From contig NZ_JPRM01000054.1 in NCBI RefSeq assembly GCF_000737695.1, forward strand, positions 1 to 51,030: a stretch of 51,030 nt of DNA, read 5' to 3'. The position numbers and the translations under genes were made by a program. The stretch is from Flavobacterium hydatis. GTDB lineage: Bacteria > Bacteroidota > Bacteroidia > Flavobacteriales > Flavobacteriaceae. Numbering within the stretch: the stretch's first letter is position 1; every line of letters starts with the position of its first letter. Below, one piece after another: positions 15,704 to 24,966 of this stretch. The notes below the pieces were generated by a model. That model did not search any database, was not told where the DNA came from, and was given only the letters and a program-made list of their open reading frames with translations.

Positions 15704-17620
15704 ATGAAAATGAGAGATTCAAAAATACCAGATGGCCCACTGGCTGATAAGTGGAATAATTATAAAGCAAAAGCAAAACTTGTAAACCCTGCCAACAGAA
15801 AGAAACTTACTATTATTGTTGTAGGAACAGGACTTGCAGGATCTTCTTGTGCGGCATCACTTGCAGAACAAGGTTATAATATCCAATCATTCTGTTTTCA
15901 GGATTCTCCCAGAAGAGCACATTCTGTTGCTGCACAAGGAGGCGTAAATGCTGTAAAGAATTATAAAAATGATGGCGACAGCGTATACAGAATGTTTTAC
16001 GATACTATAAAAGGAGGAGATTTTAGATCTCGTGAAGCCAATGTGTATCGATTAGCCGAATGTTCCGCTAGTTTAATCGATCAATCTGTGGCGCAAGGTG
16101 TACCTTTTGCAAGAGAATATGGAGGTTATCTTAACAATAGATCCTTTGGAGGTGTACAGGTTTCCAGAACCTTTTACGCCCGAGGACAAACGGGGCAACA
16201 GCTTTTGCTTGGAGCATACCAATCGCTACTTCGACAAGTAAACACGGGTAAAGTTACCATGCACACGCGTCACGAAATGCTAGAATTAGTTTTGGTAGAT
16301 GGCAAAGCCAAAGGGATTATAGCTCGTAATTTAGAAACTGGAGCTATAGAACGTCATGCTGCCGATGCGGTTGTACTCGCTACAGGTGGTTATGGCAAAG
16401 TTTATTATTTGTCTACACTTGCTATGGGATGCAATAGTTCGGCAATATGGCGAGCACATAAAAAAGGAGCTTATATGGCTGGAGTAAGCTGGATTCAGTT
16501 CCACCCTACTTGTCTTCCGCAACATGGAGAAAACCAATCAAAGCTTACGCTAATGTCCGAATCCCTCCGAAATGACGGTCGTATTTGGGTACCTAAAAAA
16601 GCGGGAGATAATAGAACTCCTAATACTATTCCCGAAGAAGAAAGAGATTATTATCTCGAACGTCGTTATCCTGCCTTTGGTAATCTTGCTCCCAGAGATA
16701 TTTCTTCTAGAGCAGCCAAAGAGCGAATTGATTCTGGTCATGGTGCTGGCCCAATGAAAAATGCTGTTTACCTAGATTTCTCAGATGCAATCGCTGTACA
16801 GGGCAAGAAAAACATCGAAGCCAAATACAGCAATCTTTTTGCTATGTATGAAAAAATAAACGGAATCGATGCTTATAAAGAACCTATGCTTATCTCGCCT
16901 GCAGCACATTTTACAATGGGCGGTCTTTGGGTCGATTATGAACTTATGACTACAATTCCTGGATTGTTTGCACTCGGAGAAGCTAATTTTGCAGATCATG
17001 GCGCGAATAGACTTGGTGCAAATTCTCTGCTTCAAGCTTGTGTCGATGGGTATTTTATAGCTCCTTATACAATTCCGAATTATTTATCTGGCGAACTAAA
17101 TGCAGCCCGAATTAGCACGGATCATCCCGCTTTCGCGGAAGCAGAAAAAACAGTTAGAGATCAATTAAATAGGTTCTTGCAGAGCAAAGGAAATCTATCT
17201 ACCGATTATTTTCATAAAACTATAGGACGATTATTGTATGAAAAATGTGGATTATCCCGAAGCAAACAAAATCTTGAAGAAGCTATTGTAGCGATAAAAG
17301 CTTTGAAAGCATCTTTTGAAAAAGATTTACTAATAACTGGTGACGATAAATTAAATAGTGAATTAGAAAAAGCGGGACGTGTAGCCGATTATATAGAACT
17401 AGCTGAGTTAATGTGTTACGATGCATTACAGAGAGAAGAGTCTTGCGGAGCACATTTTAGAGAAGAATACCAAAGCAACGAAGGAGAAGCGGTACGAAAT
17501 GATGCCGATTATTGTTATGTATCGGCTTGGGAATGGAAAGGTGAATCGAATCCTCCTGAATTACACAAAGAGCCTTTAGTATTCGAATCAGTAGAACTTG
17601 CAGTACGTAGCTACAAATAA
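15704..17620 (+). CDS. sdhA: Succinate dehydrogenase/fumarate reductase flavoprotein subunit
   Basis: The 638-residue catalytic subunit carries the FAD dinucleotide motif VVGTGLAGSS near 41, the covalent-FAD region HSVAAQGGVNA, the substrate loop HFTMGGLWVDYE and the FAD site GANRLGANSLLQA. It lies between the cytochrome b gene and the iron-sulphur gene, which starts 15 bases after its stop. Sequence by eye cannot tell succinate oxidation from fumarate reduction; the divergent aspartase and Dcu genes argue for use as fumarate reductase in low oxygen. Confidence 0.95.
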   Translation: MKMRDSKIPDGPLADKWNNYKAKAKLVNPANRKKLTIIVVGTGLAGSSCAASLAEQGYNIQSFCFQDSPRRAHSVAAQGGVNAVKNYKNDGDSVYRMFYDTIKGGDFRSREANVYRLAECSASLIDQSVAQGVPFAREYGGYLNNRSFGGVQVSRTFYARGQTGQQLLLGAYQSLLRQVNTGKVTMHTRHEMLELVLVDGKAKGIIARNLETGAIERHAADAVVLATGGYGKVYYLSTLAMGCNSSAIWRAHKKGAYMAGVSWIQFHPTCLPQHGENQSKLTLMSESLRNDGRIWVPKKAGDNRTPNTIPEEERDYYLERRYPAFGNLAPRDISSRAAKERIDSGHGAGPMKNAVYLDFSDAIAVQGKKNIEAKYSNLFAMYEKINGIDAYKEPMLISPAAHFTMGGLWVDYELMTTIPGLFALGEANFADHGANRLGANSLLQACVDGYFIAPYTIPNYLSGELNAARISTDHPAFAEAEKTVRDQLNRFLQSKGNLSTDYFHKTIGRLLYEKCGLSRSKQNLEEAIVAIKALKASFEKDLLITGDDKLNSELEKAGRVADYIELAELMCYDALQREESCGAHFREEYQSNEGEAVRNDADYCYVSAWEWKGESNPPELHKEPLVFESVELAVRSYK

Positions 17621-17635
17621 TTAAAATTTAAAGAA

Positions 17636-18382
17636 ATGAAACTATATCTTAAAATATGGCGCCAATTAAATGCCGATTCCAAAGGAGAAATGGTAGATTA
17701 TGAAATAGATGGCGTTACCGAACATATGTCTTTCCTGGAAATGCTTGATCTTTTAAACGAATCACTTATCCAACAACGCGAACGTGTTATAGAATTTGAC
17801 CATGATTGTAGAGAAGGGATTTGCGGGCAATGTGGTGTTATGATTAATGGTAGAGCGCATGGGCCTTTAAAGCATACTACAACTTGCCAGCTCCATATGC
17901 GAAGTTTTAAGGATGGCGACACTATATATATTGAACCTTTTAGAGCAACGGCTTTTCCTGTAGTTCGAGATTTAAAAATCAACAGAACTGCATTTGATGC
18001 TATTATTACAGCCGGAGGTTATATCGGAGCGTCAACTGGTCAGGCTCCTGAGGCTAATACCATTCCTATATCCTACGAAACAGTCGAAGCTTCCTTTGAT
18101 GCTGCGGCTTGTATAGGTTGTGGTGCTTGTGTTGCGACTTGTAAGAACTCTAGTGCCGCCTTATTTGTTGGTGCCAAAATAACTCACTTAGCATTGCTTC
18201 CGCAAGGGAAAATCGAAGCATCAAAAAGAGTTTTAACAATGGTAAACCAAATGGACTCAGAAGGTTTTGGAGCTTGTTCTAACACCGAAGCATGCGAAGT
18301 AGAATGTCCGCAGGGTATTTCGGTATTATCTATTGCCAAAATGAATTATGAGTATAATAAAGCATTGGTTATGAGGAAATAA
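17636..18382 (+). CDS. sdhB: Succinate dehydrogenase/fumarate reductase iron-sulphur subunit
   Basis: This 248-residue subunit transfers electrons from the flavoprotein to the cytochrome. Cys58, 63, 66 and 84 (DCREGICGQCG) hold the 2Fe-2S cluster; Cys159, 162, 165 and 169 (CIGCGACVATC) with Cys214, 220 and 224 hold the 4Fe-4S and the third cluster. All needed cysteines are present. It is the third and last gene of the CAB operon. Confidence 0.95.
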   Translation: MKLYLKIWRQLNADSKGEMVDYEIDGVTEHMSFLEMLDLLNESLIQQRERVIEFDHDCREGICGQCGVMINGRAHGPLKHTTTCQLHMRSFKDGDTIYIEPFRATAFPVVRDLKINRTAFDAIITAGGYIGASTGQAPEANTIPISYETVEASFDAAACIGCGACVATCKNSSAALFVGAKITHLALLPQGKIEASKRVLTMVNQMDSEGFGACSNTEACEVECPQGISVLSIAKMNYEYNKALVMRK

Positions 18383-18729
18383 TCTTAAACCAAAACACAA
18401 ATTTTTCAACCATATAAGTTATTTAAGAAAATATAAGTTTATTAAATCTCTCCTATTTCAACCATAGCCCACGGTTACAACCGTGGGATTCAGATTGGGA
18501 TAATATATTGCGTTCCAACGGTTGAAACCGTTGGCTATGGTTATAACATGTTGTTTATAGATGCAATCCGCTATCCAGCTATTTTTACACAACTCACTTA
18601 AATGAACTTACATTACTTATATGGTTTAAAGATATAAGCATGATTTCTTTTGAGCCAAACAAAACATAAAGTTTAGAATTTGTAAGCTTATTTATCTAAT
18701 TTTGGCGACCTTAATACACGGTTTATATC
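18383..18729. other. Intergenic region with a dispersed repeat
   Basis: No gene is seen. It contains the cloverleaf-like repeat at 18460-18542 and, near the right end, TAATTTTG at 18697-18704, a match to the Bacteroidetes -7 box TAnnTTTG, 26 bases before the channel gene. Confidence 0.6.
18460..18542. repeat. Dispersed palindromic repeat, intact copy (three-stem fold)
   Basis: An outer stem AACCATAGCC/GGCTATGGTT encloses two perfect hairpins, CCCACGGTT/AACCGTGGG and CCAACGGTT/AACCGTTGG, each with a two-base loop. A related copy lies at 28771-28845 with its second hairpin decayed. This is a REP-like intergenic element; I recall similar sequences in flavobacterial genomes. Confidence 0.8.
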
Positions 18730-21093
18730 ATGCTTTACAAAAGAAATTTCATTTGCCTTTTATCATTACTAGCAATACTGTTCTTCTCTCCTATTTCCTA
18801 TTCGCAAACAACTACCGCTACTCCTGTACCAAAACCAGAAGGGCGTGCAAAACTATTTGATGGTGCAGCCAATAACGATAGTGAGTATCTTATGGCTATC
18901 GAAAAAGCTGGTGAAGTGGTACAATCTGCATACAATGATGCAAATTTTGAAGGAAGCACTTTTCATTTGTTTGCTGAAATTGATAGAACACAACAGAAAT
19001 TAGATCTTATTCTAGCCAACTTAAAAGGAGCAAATCCAAATGTACGAAACCAACAAATGTATCGTATCGTACTCGAAGAAATTCGTCAGGAACTAGAGGA
19101 ACAAAATATTGCCATTAATTTACGCAACAAGAACTTTGATAAAATTAAAGGTCGATTTGCTGACTTACGTAAAGACAAAACCTTAATTACACTACTAAAA
19201 GACACCATACTTCGTAAGCAATTTAAAGATGAATTTGCAAATCTTAAAAAAAGTTATTTAAGTACAGATAGTCTTATGAACCATAATCTTGAGGTTCTTA
19301 ATACCAAAAACAGGCTTACAGTACAAAGAAAAATAGCTGTTTCGAGCGCACTTCTGACAGTAGAAAAAAGACTTGAAAAATCAGGAATAAGTATTCTTGG
19401 CAGAGAATATCCGCATATATGGAATACAAGTGATTCGATTGCTAAAAAAGATATATCTCAAAATATTAAAGCCAAAGTTGCTATAGAGAATAGTGTTGTT
19501 TCGTACTATTTAAATTATAGTATTAGCGGATTGATTACTTTAGCTTTTTTCATGGGATTACTTACATGGTACATTTCTCGTAACATCAAGTACCTGAAAA
19601 ACAATAATCACTTTGAAAATCTTTCGTTATTAAACTTCAAATACTTAAACAGCGGTATTATTATTCCGGTAATTGTAATTGGACTTAATATTGCTATCGT
19701 AAGTAATTTATATGCCCCTGCTTTATTTATAGAAGCATTACAACTAATACTACTTGTTATACTTACTTTTCTTTTTAAAAATCATTGGTCTAAGGAGTCA
19801 ATGCGAAACTTATTTCTCTTAGTAGGATTATTTTCTGGGCTTTGTTTTCTAGACTTATTTATCGGAGTTGGCTTTTTCCAACGCTGTGCTTTTATCCTAA
19901 TTAATGTCTTCGGAATACGTTATGGATTGGTTCAGCTTAAGAGTATCAAAGATCAATTATATATCAAAGGATTCTTTAAATGGGCAAGTATAATATTCAT
20001 AGGATTAAACGCTTTGGCTATATTTTTTAATATTTTCGGAAGAGTTTCACTTTCTAATATGCTAAGTCTTACTGCCTTTATTGCAATTACTCAAATCATT
20101 GCGCTTAGTGTACTTTTAAAAATCATTCTTGAAATTATCCTTTTACAAATATATACTACAAGAATCAAACGCGGAATCGAAACCATTTTTGATCACGAGA
20201 GTTTATCAGATACATTAAAGAAACCTTTTATAATTGTAATTAGTTATATGTGGTTAGTTGTGATAGCGTCAAATTTAAATATTTGGGAATCATTACGCAC
20301 CTCATTTAAAACAATACTTACACACCCAAATACTATTGGTAGTATAACATTTACTTTGGGTAATATTGTCTTATTTTTTATCATAATCTGGCTAGCTCAC
20401 CTTCTGCAAAAATATGTTGCGTACTTTTTTGGTGAAGTTGATGATGAGAATGAAGAAAACGTAAACAAACGTCAGCATTCTAAACTATTAATCACACGTC
20501 TTGTGGTATTAATAAGTGGTTATTTATTGGCCGTTGCAGCATCGGGAATGCCGCTAGATAAACTAAGTATATTATTAGGAGCTTTAGGAGTTGGTGTTGG
20601 ACTTGGTTTGCAAAACATTGTAAGCAATTTTGTATCGGGTATTATTTTGATTTTTGATAAACCAATACAAATCGGCGATGTAATCGAAATTAGTTCACAA
20701 TCGGGTCGTGTTAAAGCCATGGGACTTCGTACAACCAAAATTAATGCTCCAAACGGAGCCGAAATTATAATACCAAATGGTAATTTATTATCTCAAAATA
20801 TAACTAACTGGACGTATACTGATAACTTTAAACTAGTAGAGATTTCCTTTGATGTAGAAGGTGATATTGCTCCGGATGATATTAATTTAATTGTATTAGA
20901 AGCACTTCAAACTCAAACATTAATAAACAATTCCAGAACGCCACAAATTTATTACACTGCTATATCAGATGGCAATTACAAATTACTAGTGAAATTCTGG
21001 TGCAGTATTTATCGTACCGAAGAAACGATTAGTAATGCACGCCAGGTATTGTTTAGTGATTTTAAAGCCAAAGGTTTAAAATTTTCAACATAA
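18730..21093 (+). CDS. Large MscS-family mechanosensitive channel
   Basis: The 787-residue protein has a signal peptide (ending ISYSQT), a periplasmic helical region to about 240, many membrane segments, and a C-terminal MscS core. The pore helix is Gly/Ala-rich (ILLGALGVGVGLGLQNIVSN), followed by the beta domain (GDVIEISSQSGRVKAMGLRT, then IIIPNGNLLSQNITNW). The layout resembles MscK/MscM rather than small MscS. It releases solutes on hypo-osmotic shock. It stands alone between the CAB operon and the AraC gene. Confidence 0.92.
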   Translation: MLYKRNFICLLSLLAILFFSPISYSQTTTATPVPKPEGRAKLFDGAANNDSEYLMAIEKAGEVVQSAYNDANFEGSTFHLFAEIDRTQQKLDLILANLKGANPNVRNQQMYRIVLEEIRQELEEQNIAINLRNKNFDKIKGRFADLRKDKTLITLLKDTILRKQFKDEFANLKKSYLSTDSLMNHNLEVLNTKNRLTVQRKIAVSSALLTVEKRLEKSGISILGREYPHIWNTSDSIAKKDISQNIKAKVAIENSVVSYYLNYSISGLITLAFFMGLLTWYISRNIKYLKNNNHFENLSLLNFKYLNSGIIIPVIVIGLNIAIVSNLYAPALFIEALQLILLVILTFLFKNHWSKESMRNLFLLVGLFSGLCFLDLFIGVGFFQRCAFILINVFGIRYGLVQLKSIKDQLYIKGFFKWASIIFIGLNALAIFFNIFGRVSLSNMLSLTAFIAITQIIALSVLLKIILEIILLQIYTTRIKRGIETIFDHESLSDTLKKPFIIVISYMWLVVIASNLNIWESLRTSFKTILTHPNTIGSITFTLGNIVLFFIIIWLAHLLQKYVAYFFGEVDDENEENVNKRQHSKLLITRLVVLISGYLLAVAASGMPLDKLSILLGALGVGVGLGLQNIVSNFVSGIILIFDKPIQIGDVIEISSQSGRVKAMGLRTTKINAPNGAEIIIPNGNLLSQNITNWTYTDNFKLVEISFDVEGDIAPDDINLIVLEALQTQTLINNSRTPQIYYTAISDGNYKLLVKFWCSIYRTEETISNARQVLFSDFKAKGLKFST

Positions 21094-21129
21094 AAACGCT
21101 AAATTAAATAATGGATTTTAAAATCAGGA

Positions 21130-21996
21130 TTATGATTTTTCTTTCCATTTTAGCATTTGAGATTTTCGATAAGCAAGGGGAGAAATCCCCTTTATTTCTT
21201 TAAATTTTCTATTGAAATTAGAAATATTATTAAATCCACATAATTCTGAAACTTCCAGAACAGATAACTCTTGTGATCTGGATAATAACTTCCCCGCCCG
21301 CTCAATCCGTATTTCTATCAGGAACTGAAAAAATGTTTTGTTGGTCCGGACTTTAAAGTATTTGCAAAAAGCATTTTTAGTCATGTTTGATAAAGCAGCA
21401 ATTTCTTCCAGCGTAATATTCTTCTGAAAATTAGTCATTACATATTCAAAAACCGTTTGCATTCGCTTTCCTTCATTATCTGTAATTTTCTTATCGTATA
21501 TATAACTAGAAAGTGGTGTTTTATTCTCTTGAGATAACTTCTTAGTTATTTCCAAAAAAAGAATAAAACGATCAAACTCATTTACTTTTTTTATTTTCTT
21601 AAATGACTTCACCACTTTATTCGAAGGATTGTTTACTACAAAACCGTTCTTACTGTTTTCCCAAAATGGCTGAATATCTTTTAGTGCAGGAAGCATAAAG
21701 AAATCTTTCCCAAAAGAGTTCGCCGTAAAAAACAATGTTAGCATTACCGAAAGCTCATTCGTATTATTTTCGCTCCTAAACACATGAGGTAAATTACTAC
21801 CTATAACCACAACATCACCTTTTTGATAAGGAGAAATTGTATCGCCTACAAAAATGGTTCCTTCCCCATTCTCGATATAGCTTATTTGTATTTCTTCATG
21901 TTGATGCAATTTATCATAAAAAACAAATTCTACGTCTTCTTGATAAATGAGTGAATCTTCTTTCGTTTTTGGAATCTTAAATGGAAATACTTTCAT
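21130..21996 (-). CDS. AraC-family regulator, likely activator of hydroxyproline genes
   Basis: The 288-residue protein has an N-terminal cupin (HQHEEIQISYIENGEGTIFV, GDVVVIGSNLPHVF) and a C-terminal double helix-turn-helix (LEEIAALSNMTKNAFCKYFK, then ELCGFNNISNFNRKFKEIKG). It is transcribed away from the hydroxyproline deaminase gene across 163 bases, so it probably controls that operon, with the cupin sensing an imino acid or an intermediate. TGTATACA occurs in the shared gap at 22031 and again at 23193; whether it binds there is open. Confidence 0.9.
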   Translation of the reverse strand: MKVFPFKIPKTKEDSLIYQEDVEFVFYDKLHQHEEIQISYIENGEGTIFVGDTISPYQKGDVVVIGSNLPHVFRSENNTNELSVMLTLFFTANSFGKDFFMLPALKDIQPFWENSKNGFVVNNPSNKVVKSFKKIKKVNEFDRFILFLEITKKLSQENKTPLSSYIYDKKITDNEGKRMQTVFEYVMTNFQKNITLEEIAALSNMTKNAFCKYFKVRTNKTFFQFLIEIRIERAGKLLSRSQELSVLEVSELCGFNNISNFNRKFKEIKGISPLAYRKSQMLKWKEKS

Positions 21997-22159
21997 AACG
22001 GATTAATTATATGCCATAAATATAAAAAAATGTATACATATTAAGTAATATTTTTAAAAATTAGTATTAAATCGGATAATATAGTATCTTTTTATGATAA
22101 CTTACCTAATTACATATTTACAGGTTATAAATATTTTTGAAAAAATTAAAATCGTAATT

Positions 22160-23080
22160 ATGAGTATTCAATGGAAAGGCGTTATGCCAGCAGTTACAAC
22201 AAAGTTTACTGCCGATGACAAGTTAGACTTCAACATGTTTGGAGTAAATGTAAGAGCTCAGCTCGATGCAGGTGTTTCAGGAATTATCCTAGGAGGAACA
22301 CTTGGTGAAGCAAGCACTTTATTAGAAGATGAAAAAAAAGAATTAATCAAAGAGACTATCAGTATCGTTAACGGACAAGTTCCTGTGATTATGAATATAG
22401 CCGAGCAAACTACTCGAGCTGCTATTCAGGCTGCAAATAAGGCAGAAGAAAACGGTGCAAAAGGATTAATGTTATTGCCTCCTATGCGTTATAATGCAGC
22501 AAGTCATGAAACAGTTACTTATTTCTCTGAGGTAGCAAAAAGCACTTCGTTACCTATCATGATTTATAACAATCCTATTGATTACAAAATTGAGGTAACA
22601 TTGGATATGTTCGAAGAAATTTTAAAATTTGATAATATTCAGGCAGTTAAAGAATCTACAAGAGATATATCAAATGTTACAAGAATTATAAACCGCTTTA
22701 AAGGACGTTTAAAGGTATTATCTGGTGTTGATACATTAGCATTAGAAAGTATTTTTATGGGTTCTGACGGATGGGTTTCTGGTTTAGTAGATGCATTCCC
22801 TGCAGAAACTGTAGCAATTTTTAACTTAGCAAAAGCTGGTAGAGCCGAAGAAGCATTAGCTATCTACAGATGGTTCTTGCCATTATTAGAGCTAGATATC
22901 AACCCATTATTAGTACAAAATATAAAATTAGCTGAGGTTGCTACTGGTCTGGGAACAGAGTTTGTTCGTGCGCCAAGACTACCACTTCACGGAGCAGAAA
23001 GAGAAAGAGTTTTGGGTATCATTGCAGAAGCATTGCGTACTAGACCAACGCTTCCTGAATATAGATCTGTTTTAGTATAA
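22160..23080 (+). CDS. Pyrroline-4-hydroxy-2-carboxylate deaminase (DapA family)
   Basis: The 306-residue product is a DapA-type lyase with Schiff-base Lys164 in AVKESTRD, Tyr136 in IYNNPIDY and the GGTLGEAST loop. I start it at MSIQWKGVMPAV; an upstream ATG at 22094 would add 22 poor residues. By context it is not lysine biosynthesis: it heads a cluster with an epimerase, a D-amino-acid oxidase and a semialdehyde dehydrogenase, which fits the deaminase that turns pyrroline-4-hydroxy-2-carboxylate into 2-oxoglutarate semialdehyde. The role is inferred from neighbours. Confidence 0.85.
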   Translation: MSIQWKGVMPAVTTKFTADDKLDFNMFGVNVRAQLDAGVSGIILGGTLGEASTLLEDEKKELIKETISIVNGQVPVIMNIAEQTTRAAIQAANKAEENGAKGLMLLPPMRYNAASHETVTYFSEVAKSTSLPIMIYNNPIDYKIEVTLDMFEEILKFDNIQAVKESTRDISNVTRIINRFKGRLKVLSGVDTLALESIFMGSDGWVSGLVDAFPAETVAIFNLAKAGRAEEALAIYRWFLPLLELDINPLLVQNIKLAEVATGLGTEFVRAPRLPLHGAERERVLGIIAEALRTRPTLPEYRSVLV

Positions 23081-23092
23081 AATACACATTAC

Positions 23093-23229
23093 CCGTTGGG
23101 TATAATTATTTTTTAACAAATATTTTCTTATTCAAATAAAATGATTTGTAATTATATTATGCAAATACAAATAAATAAAACTTGTAGTACAATGTATACA
23201 AAATCATTTTTTTTAAGTATACCCAACGG
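23093..23229. repeat. 137-bp element with 12-bp terminal inverted repeats
   Basis: CCGTTGGGTATA at the left end is the exact reverse complement of TATACCCAACGG at the right end. Inside, AAAATGATTTGTA is partly mirrored by TATACAAAATCATTTT, so most of the element could fold on itself. It may be a MITE-like element or a regulatory hairpin. I see no clear target-site duplication. Confidence 0.55.
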
Positions 23230-23290
23230 AGTTTACAATAACATTCTTTTTTAAGTTTAGTTAGATTTGTTTTTAGTTTGGTTTGTTTTT

Positions 23291-23340
23291 GAGCTGGTTA
23301 TAAGAGTAGATAGCCAGCTCATAAAACATAATATTTTTTT
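23291..23340 (+). promoter_or_regulatory. Stem-loop before the semialdehyde dehydrogenase
   Basis: GAGCTGG (23291-23297) pairs perfectly with CCAGCTC (23314-23320) over a 16-base loop; a T7 run follows at 23334-23340. It could end the deaminase transcript in part or protect the mRNA of the next gene. The distance from stem to T run is long for a simple terminator. Confidence 0.4.
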
Positions 23341-23379
23341 AGCAAGTCCGGATTTAATTATAATCTTAATACATAAAAA

Positions 23380-24963
23380 ATGATTACAGGAAAAAATTAT
23401 ATAGGAAGCAAGCTTAAAGGTGATGGAACAAAAACCTATAAGACAATAAATCCACAGTTAAACATAGAAAATCCCTGGACGTTTACAGAAGCTACACCAG
23501 AGGAAATCGAAGAAGCGGTTGCATTGGCAAATGATGCATTTAAAACTTACAGAAATTACCCAGCTCAGAAAAAAGCTGATTTTCTGAATGCAATTGCTGA
23601 GGAAATCCTTGCTCTTGGCGATGAATTATTAGAAGTGTATTGTACTGAATCTGGTTTTCCAAGAGGCAGAGCCGAAGGAGAAAGAGGACGTACAATTTTT
23701 CAATTACGTTCCTTTGCAAATATGCTTACAGAAGGAAGTTGGGTTGAAGCAACAATAGATACTGCAATTCCTGATAGAGTGCCTTTGCCAAAAGATGATT
23801 TGCGCAAAATGCTAGTTCCATTAGGACCAGTTGTTGTTTTTGGATCAAGTAACTTTCCGTTTGCATTTTCTACGGCAGGAGGCGATACAGCTTCGGCATT
23901 GGCAGCAGGTTGTCCAGTAATTGTAAAAAGCCACTCTATGCATATAGGAACTGGCGAAATGGTTGCGTCGGCAGTTATAAAAGCGGCTCAAAAGCACCAT
24001 ATGCCAGAAGGTATTTTCTCTAACCTAATTGGTAGTGGTGTAACACTTGGAGCAACTTTGGTAAAACACCCACTTGTAAAAGCGGTAGGATTTACAGGAA
24101 GTATTAATGGCGGTAGAGCTTTATTTAATTTAGCATCGCAACGTCCTGAACCTATTCCTGTATTTGCCGAAATGGGAAGTATTAATCCTGTGGTTATTTT
24201 GCCGGAAGCTTTAGAGAAAAATAGCAAAAAATGGGCTACAGCCTATGCAGGTTCTATTACATTAGGAACAGGTCAGTTTTGTACCAATCCGGGATTACTT
24301 TTAGGTGTAAAAGGAGAAAAATTAAATCAATTTATGGAGCAATTATCCGAAGAAATTGAGAAAATTGCACCTTCTTGTATGTTACATCCATCTATTAAAG
24401 ATGATTTTAATAATGGCAGAGAAAAAATAAAATCTCAAAATGGCGTAAGCACGATTGCAGAATACAAAGGCGAAATATCACCTAATTACGCACCACAAAC
24501 TATACTTACCGTAAATGGTAAAACATTCCTAGAGAATGCTACATTAAGCCATGAAGTATTTGGTCCATTTTCTATTGTGGTACAATGCGAAAATAATGAG
24601 GAATTAGAAAGAATTATTAATAAATTAGACGGACAGTTAACAGGTACTATACTTGCTGAATCAAAAGAAATTGCTAATTATAATACTATTATTAATGCCT
24701 TACAAAGCAGAGTTGGACGAATAATATTTAATGGTGTACCAACAGGAGTCGAAGTTTGTGCTTCGATGATACATGGTGGTCCCTACCCTGCTTCGTCGGA
24801 TTCTAGATTTACAGCCGTGGGAATTCATGCAGTTAAACGTTGGGTACGACCATTTAGTTATCAAAATTGGCCAGACGAATTACTGCCTAGTGAATTACAA
24901 AACAACAATCCTCTTAAAATTACAAGAACCGTAAATGATATAATAACCCAGAAATCTATTTAG
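23380..24963 (+). CDS. 2-Oxoglutarate semialdehyde dehydrogenase (aldehyde dehydrogenase)
   Basis: The 527-residue protein has the aldehyde dehydrogenase active site with Cys301 in GTGQFCTNPG, Glu264 in VFAEMGSINP, and the cofactor motif VGFTGSINGGRALF. The length and the FGSSNFPFAFS segment are like the 2,5-dioxovalerate (2-oxoglutarate semialdehyde) dehydrogenases. In this cluster it performs the last step of hydroxyproline breakdown, feeding 2-oxoglutarate into the TCA cycle. The epimerase gene starts three bases after its stop. Confidence 0.9.
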   Translation: MITGKNYIGSKLKGDGTKTYKTINPQLNIENPWTFTEATPEEIEEAVALANDAFKTYRNYPAQKKADFLNAIAEEILALGDELLEVYCTESGFPRGRAEGERGRTIFQLRSFANMLTEGSWVEATIDTAIPDRVPLPKDDLRKMLVPLGPVVVFGSSNFPFAFSTAGGDTASALAAGCPVIVKSHSMHIGTGEMVASAVIKAAQKHHMPEGIFSNLIGSGVTLGATLVKHPLVKAVGFTGSINGGRALFNLASQRPEPIPVFAEMGSINPVVILPEALEKNSKKWATAYAGSITLGTGQFCTNPGLLLGVKGEKLNQFMEQLSEEIEKIAPSCMLHPSIKDDFNNGREKIKSQNGVSTIAEYKGEISPNYAPQTILTVNGKTFLENATLSHEVFGPFSIVVQCENNEELERIINKLDGQLTGTILAESKEIANYNTIINALQSRVGRIIFNGVPTGVEVCASMIHGGPYPASSDSRFTAVGIHAVKRWVRPFSYQNWPDELLPSELQNNNPLKITRTVNDIITQKSI

Positions 24964-24966
24964 TTT

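Larger units (their letters stand above)
23081..23379. other. Intergenic region with long inverted repeat and hairpin
   Basis: Nearly 300 bases separate the deaminase and dehydrogenase genes. They hold the inverted-repeat element at 23093-23229, a TAGATTTG -7-like box at 23262-23269, and a hairpin GAGCTGG/CCAGCTC at 23291-23320 followed by T7. The downstream genes may thus have their own promoter. Confidence 0.55.

Noticed and set aside
22160..23080. Reading the DapA-family gene as dihydrodipicolinate synthase of lysine synthesis
   Set aside because: It heads a hydroxyproline cluster beside an AraC regulator; context favours the hydroxyproline deaminase.
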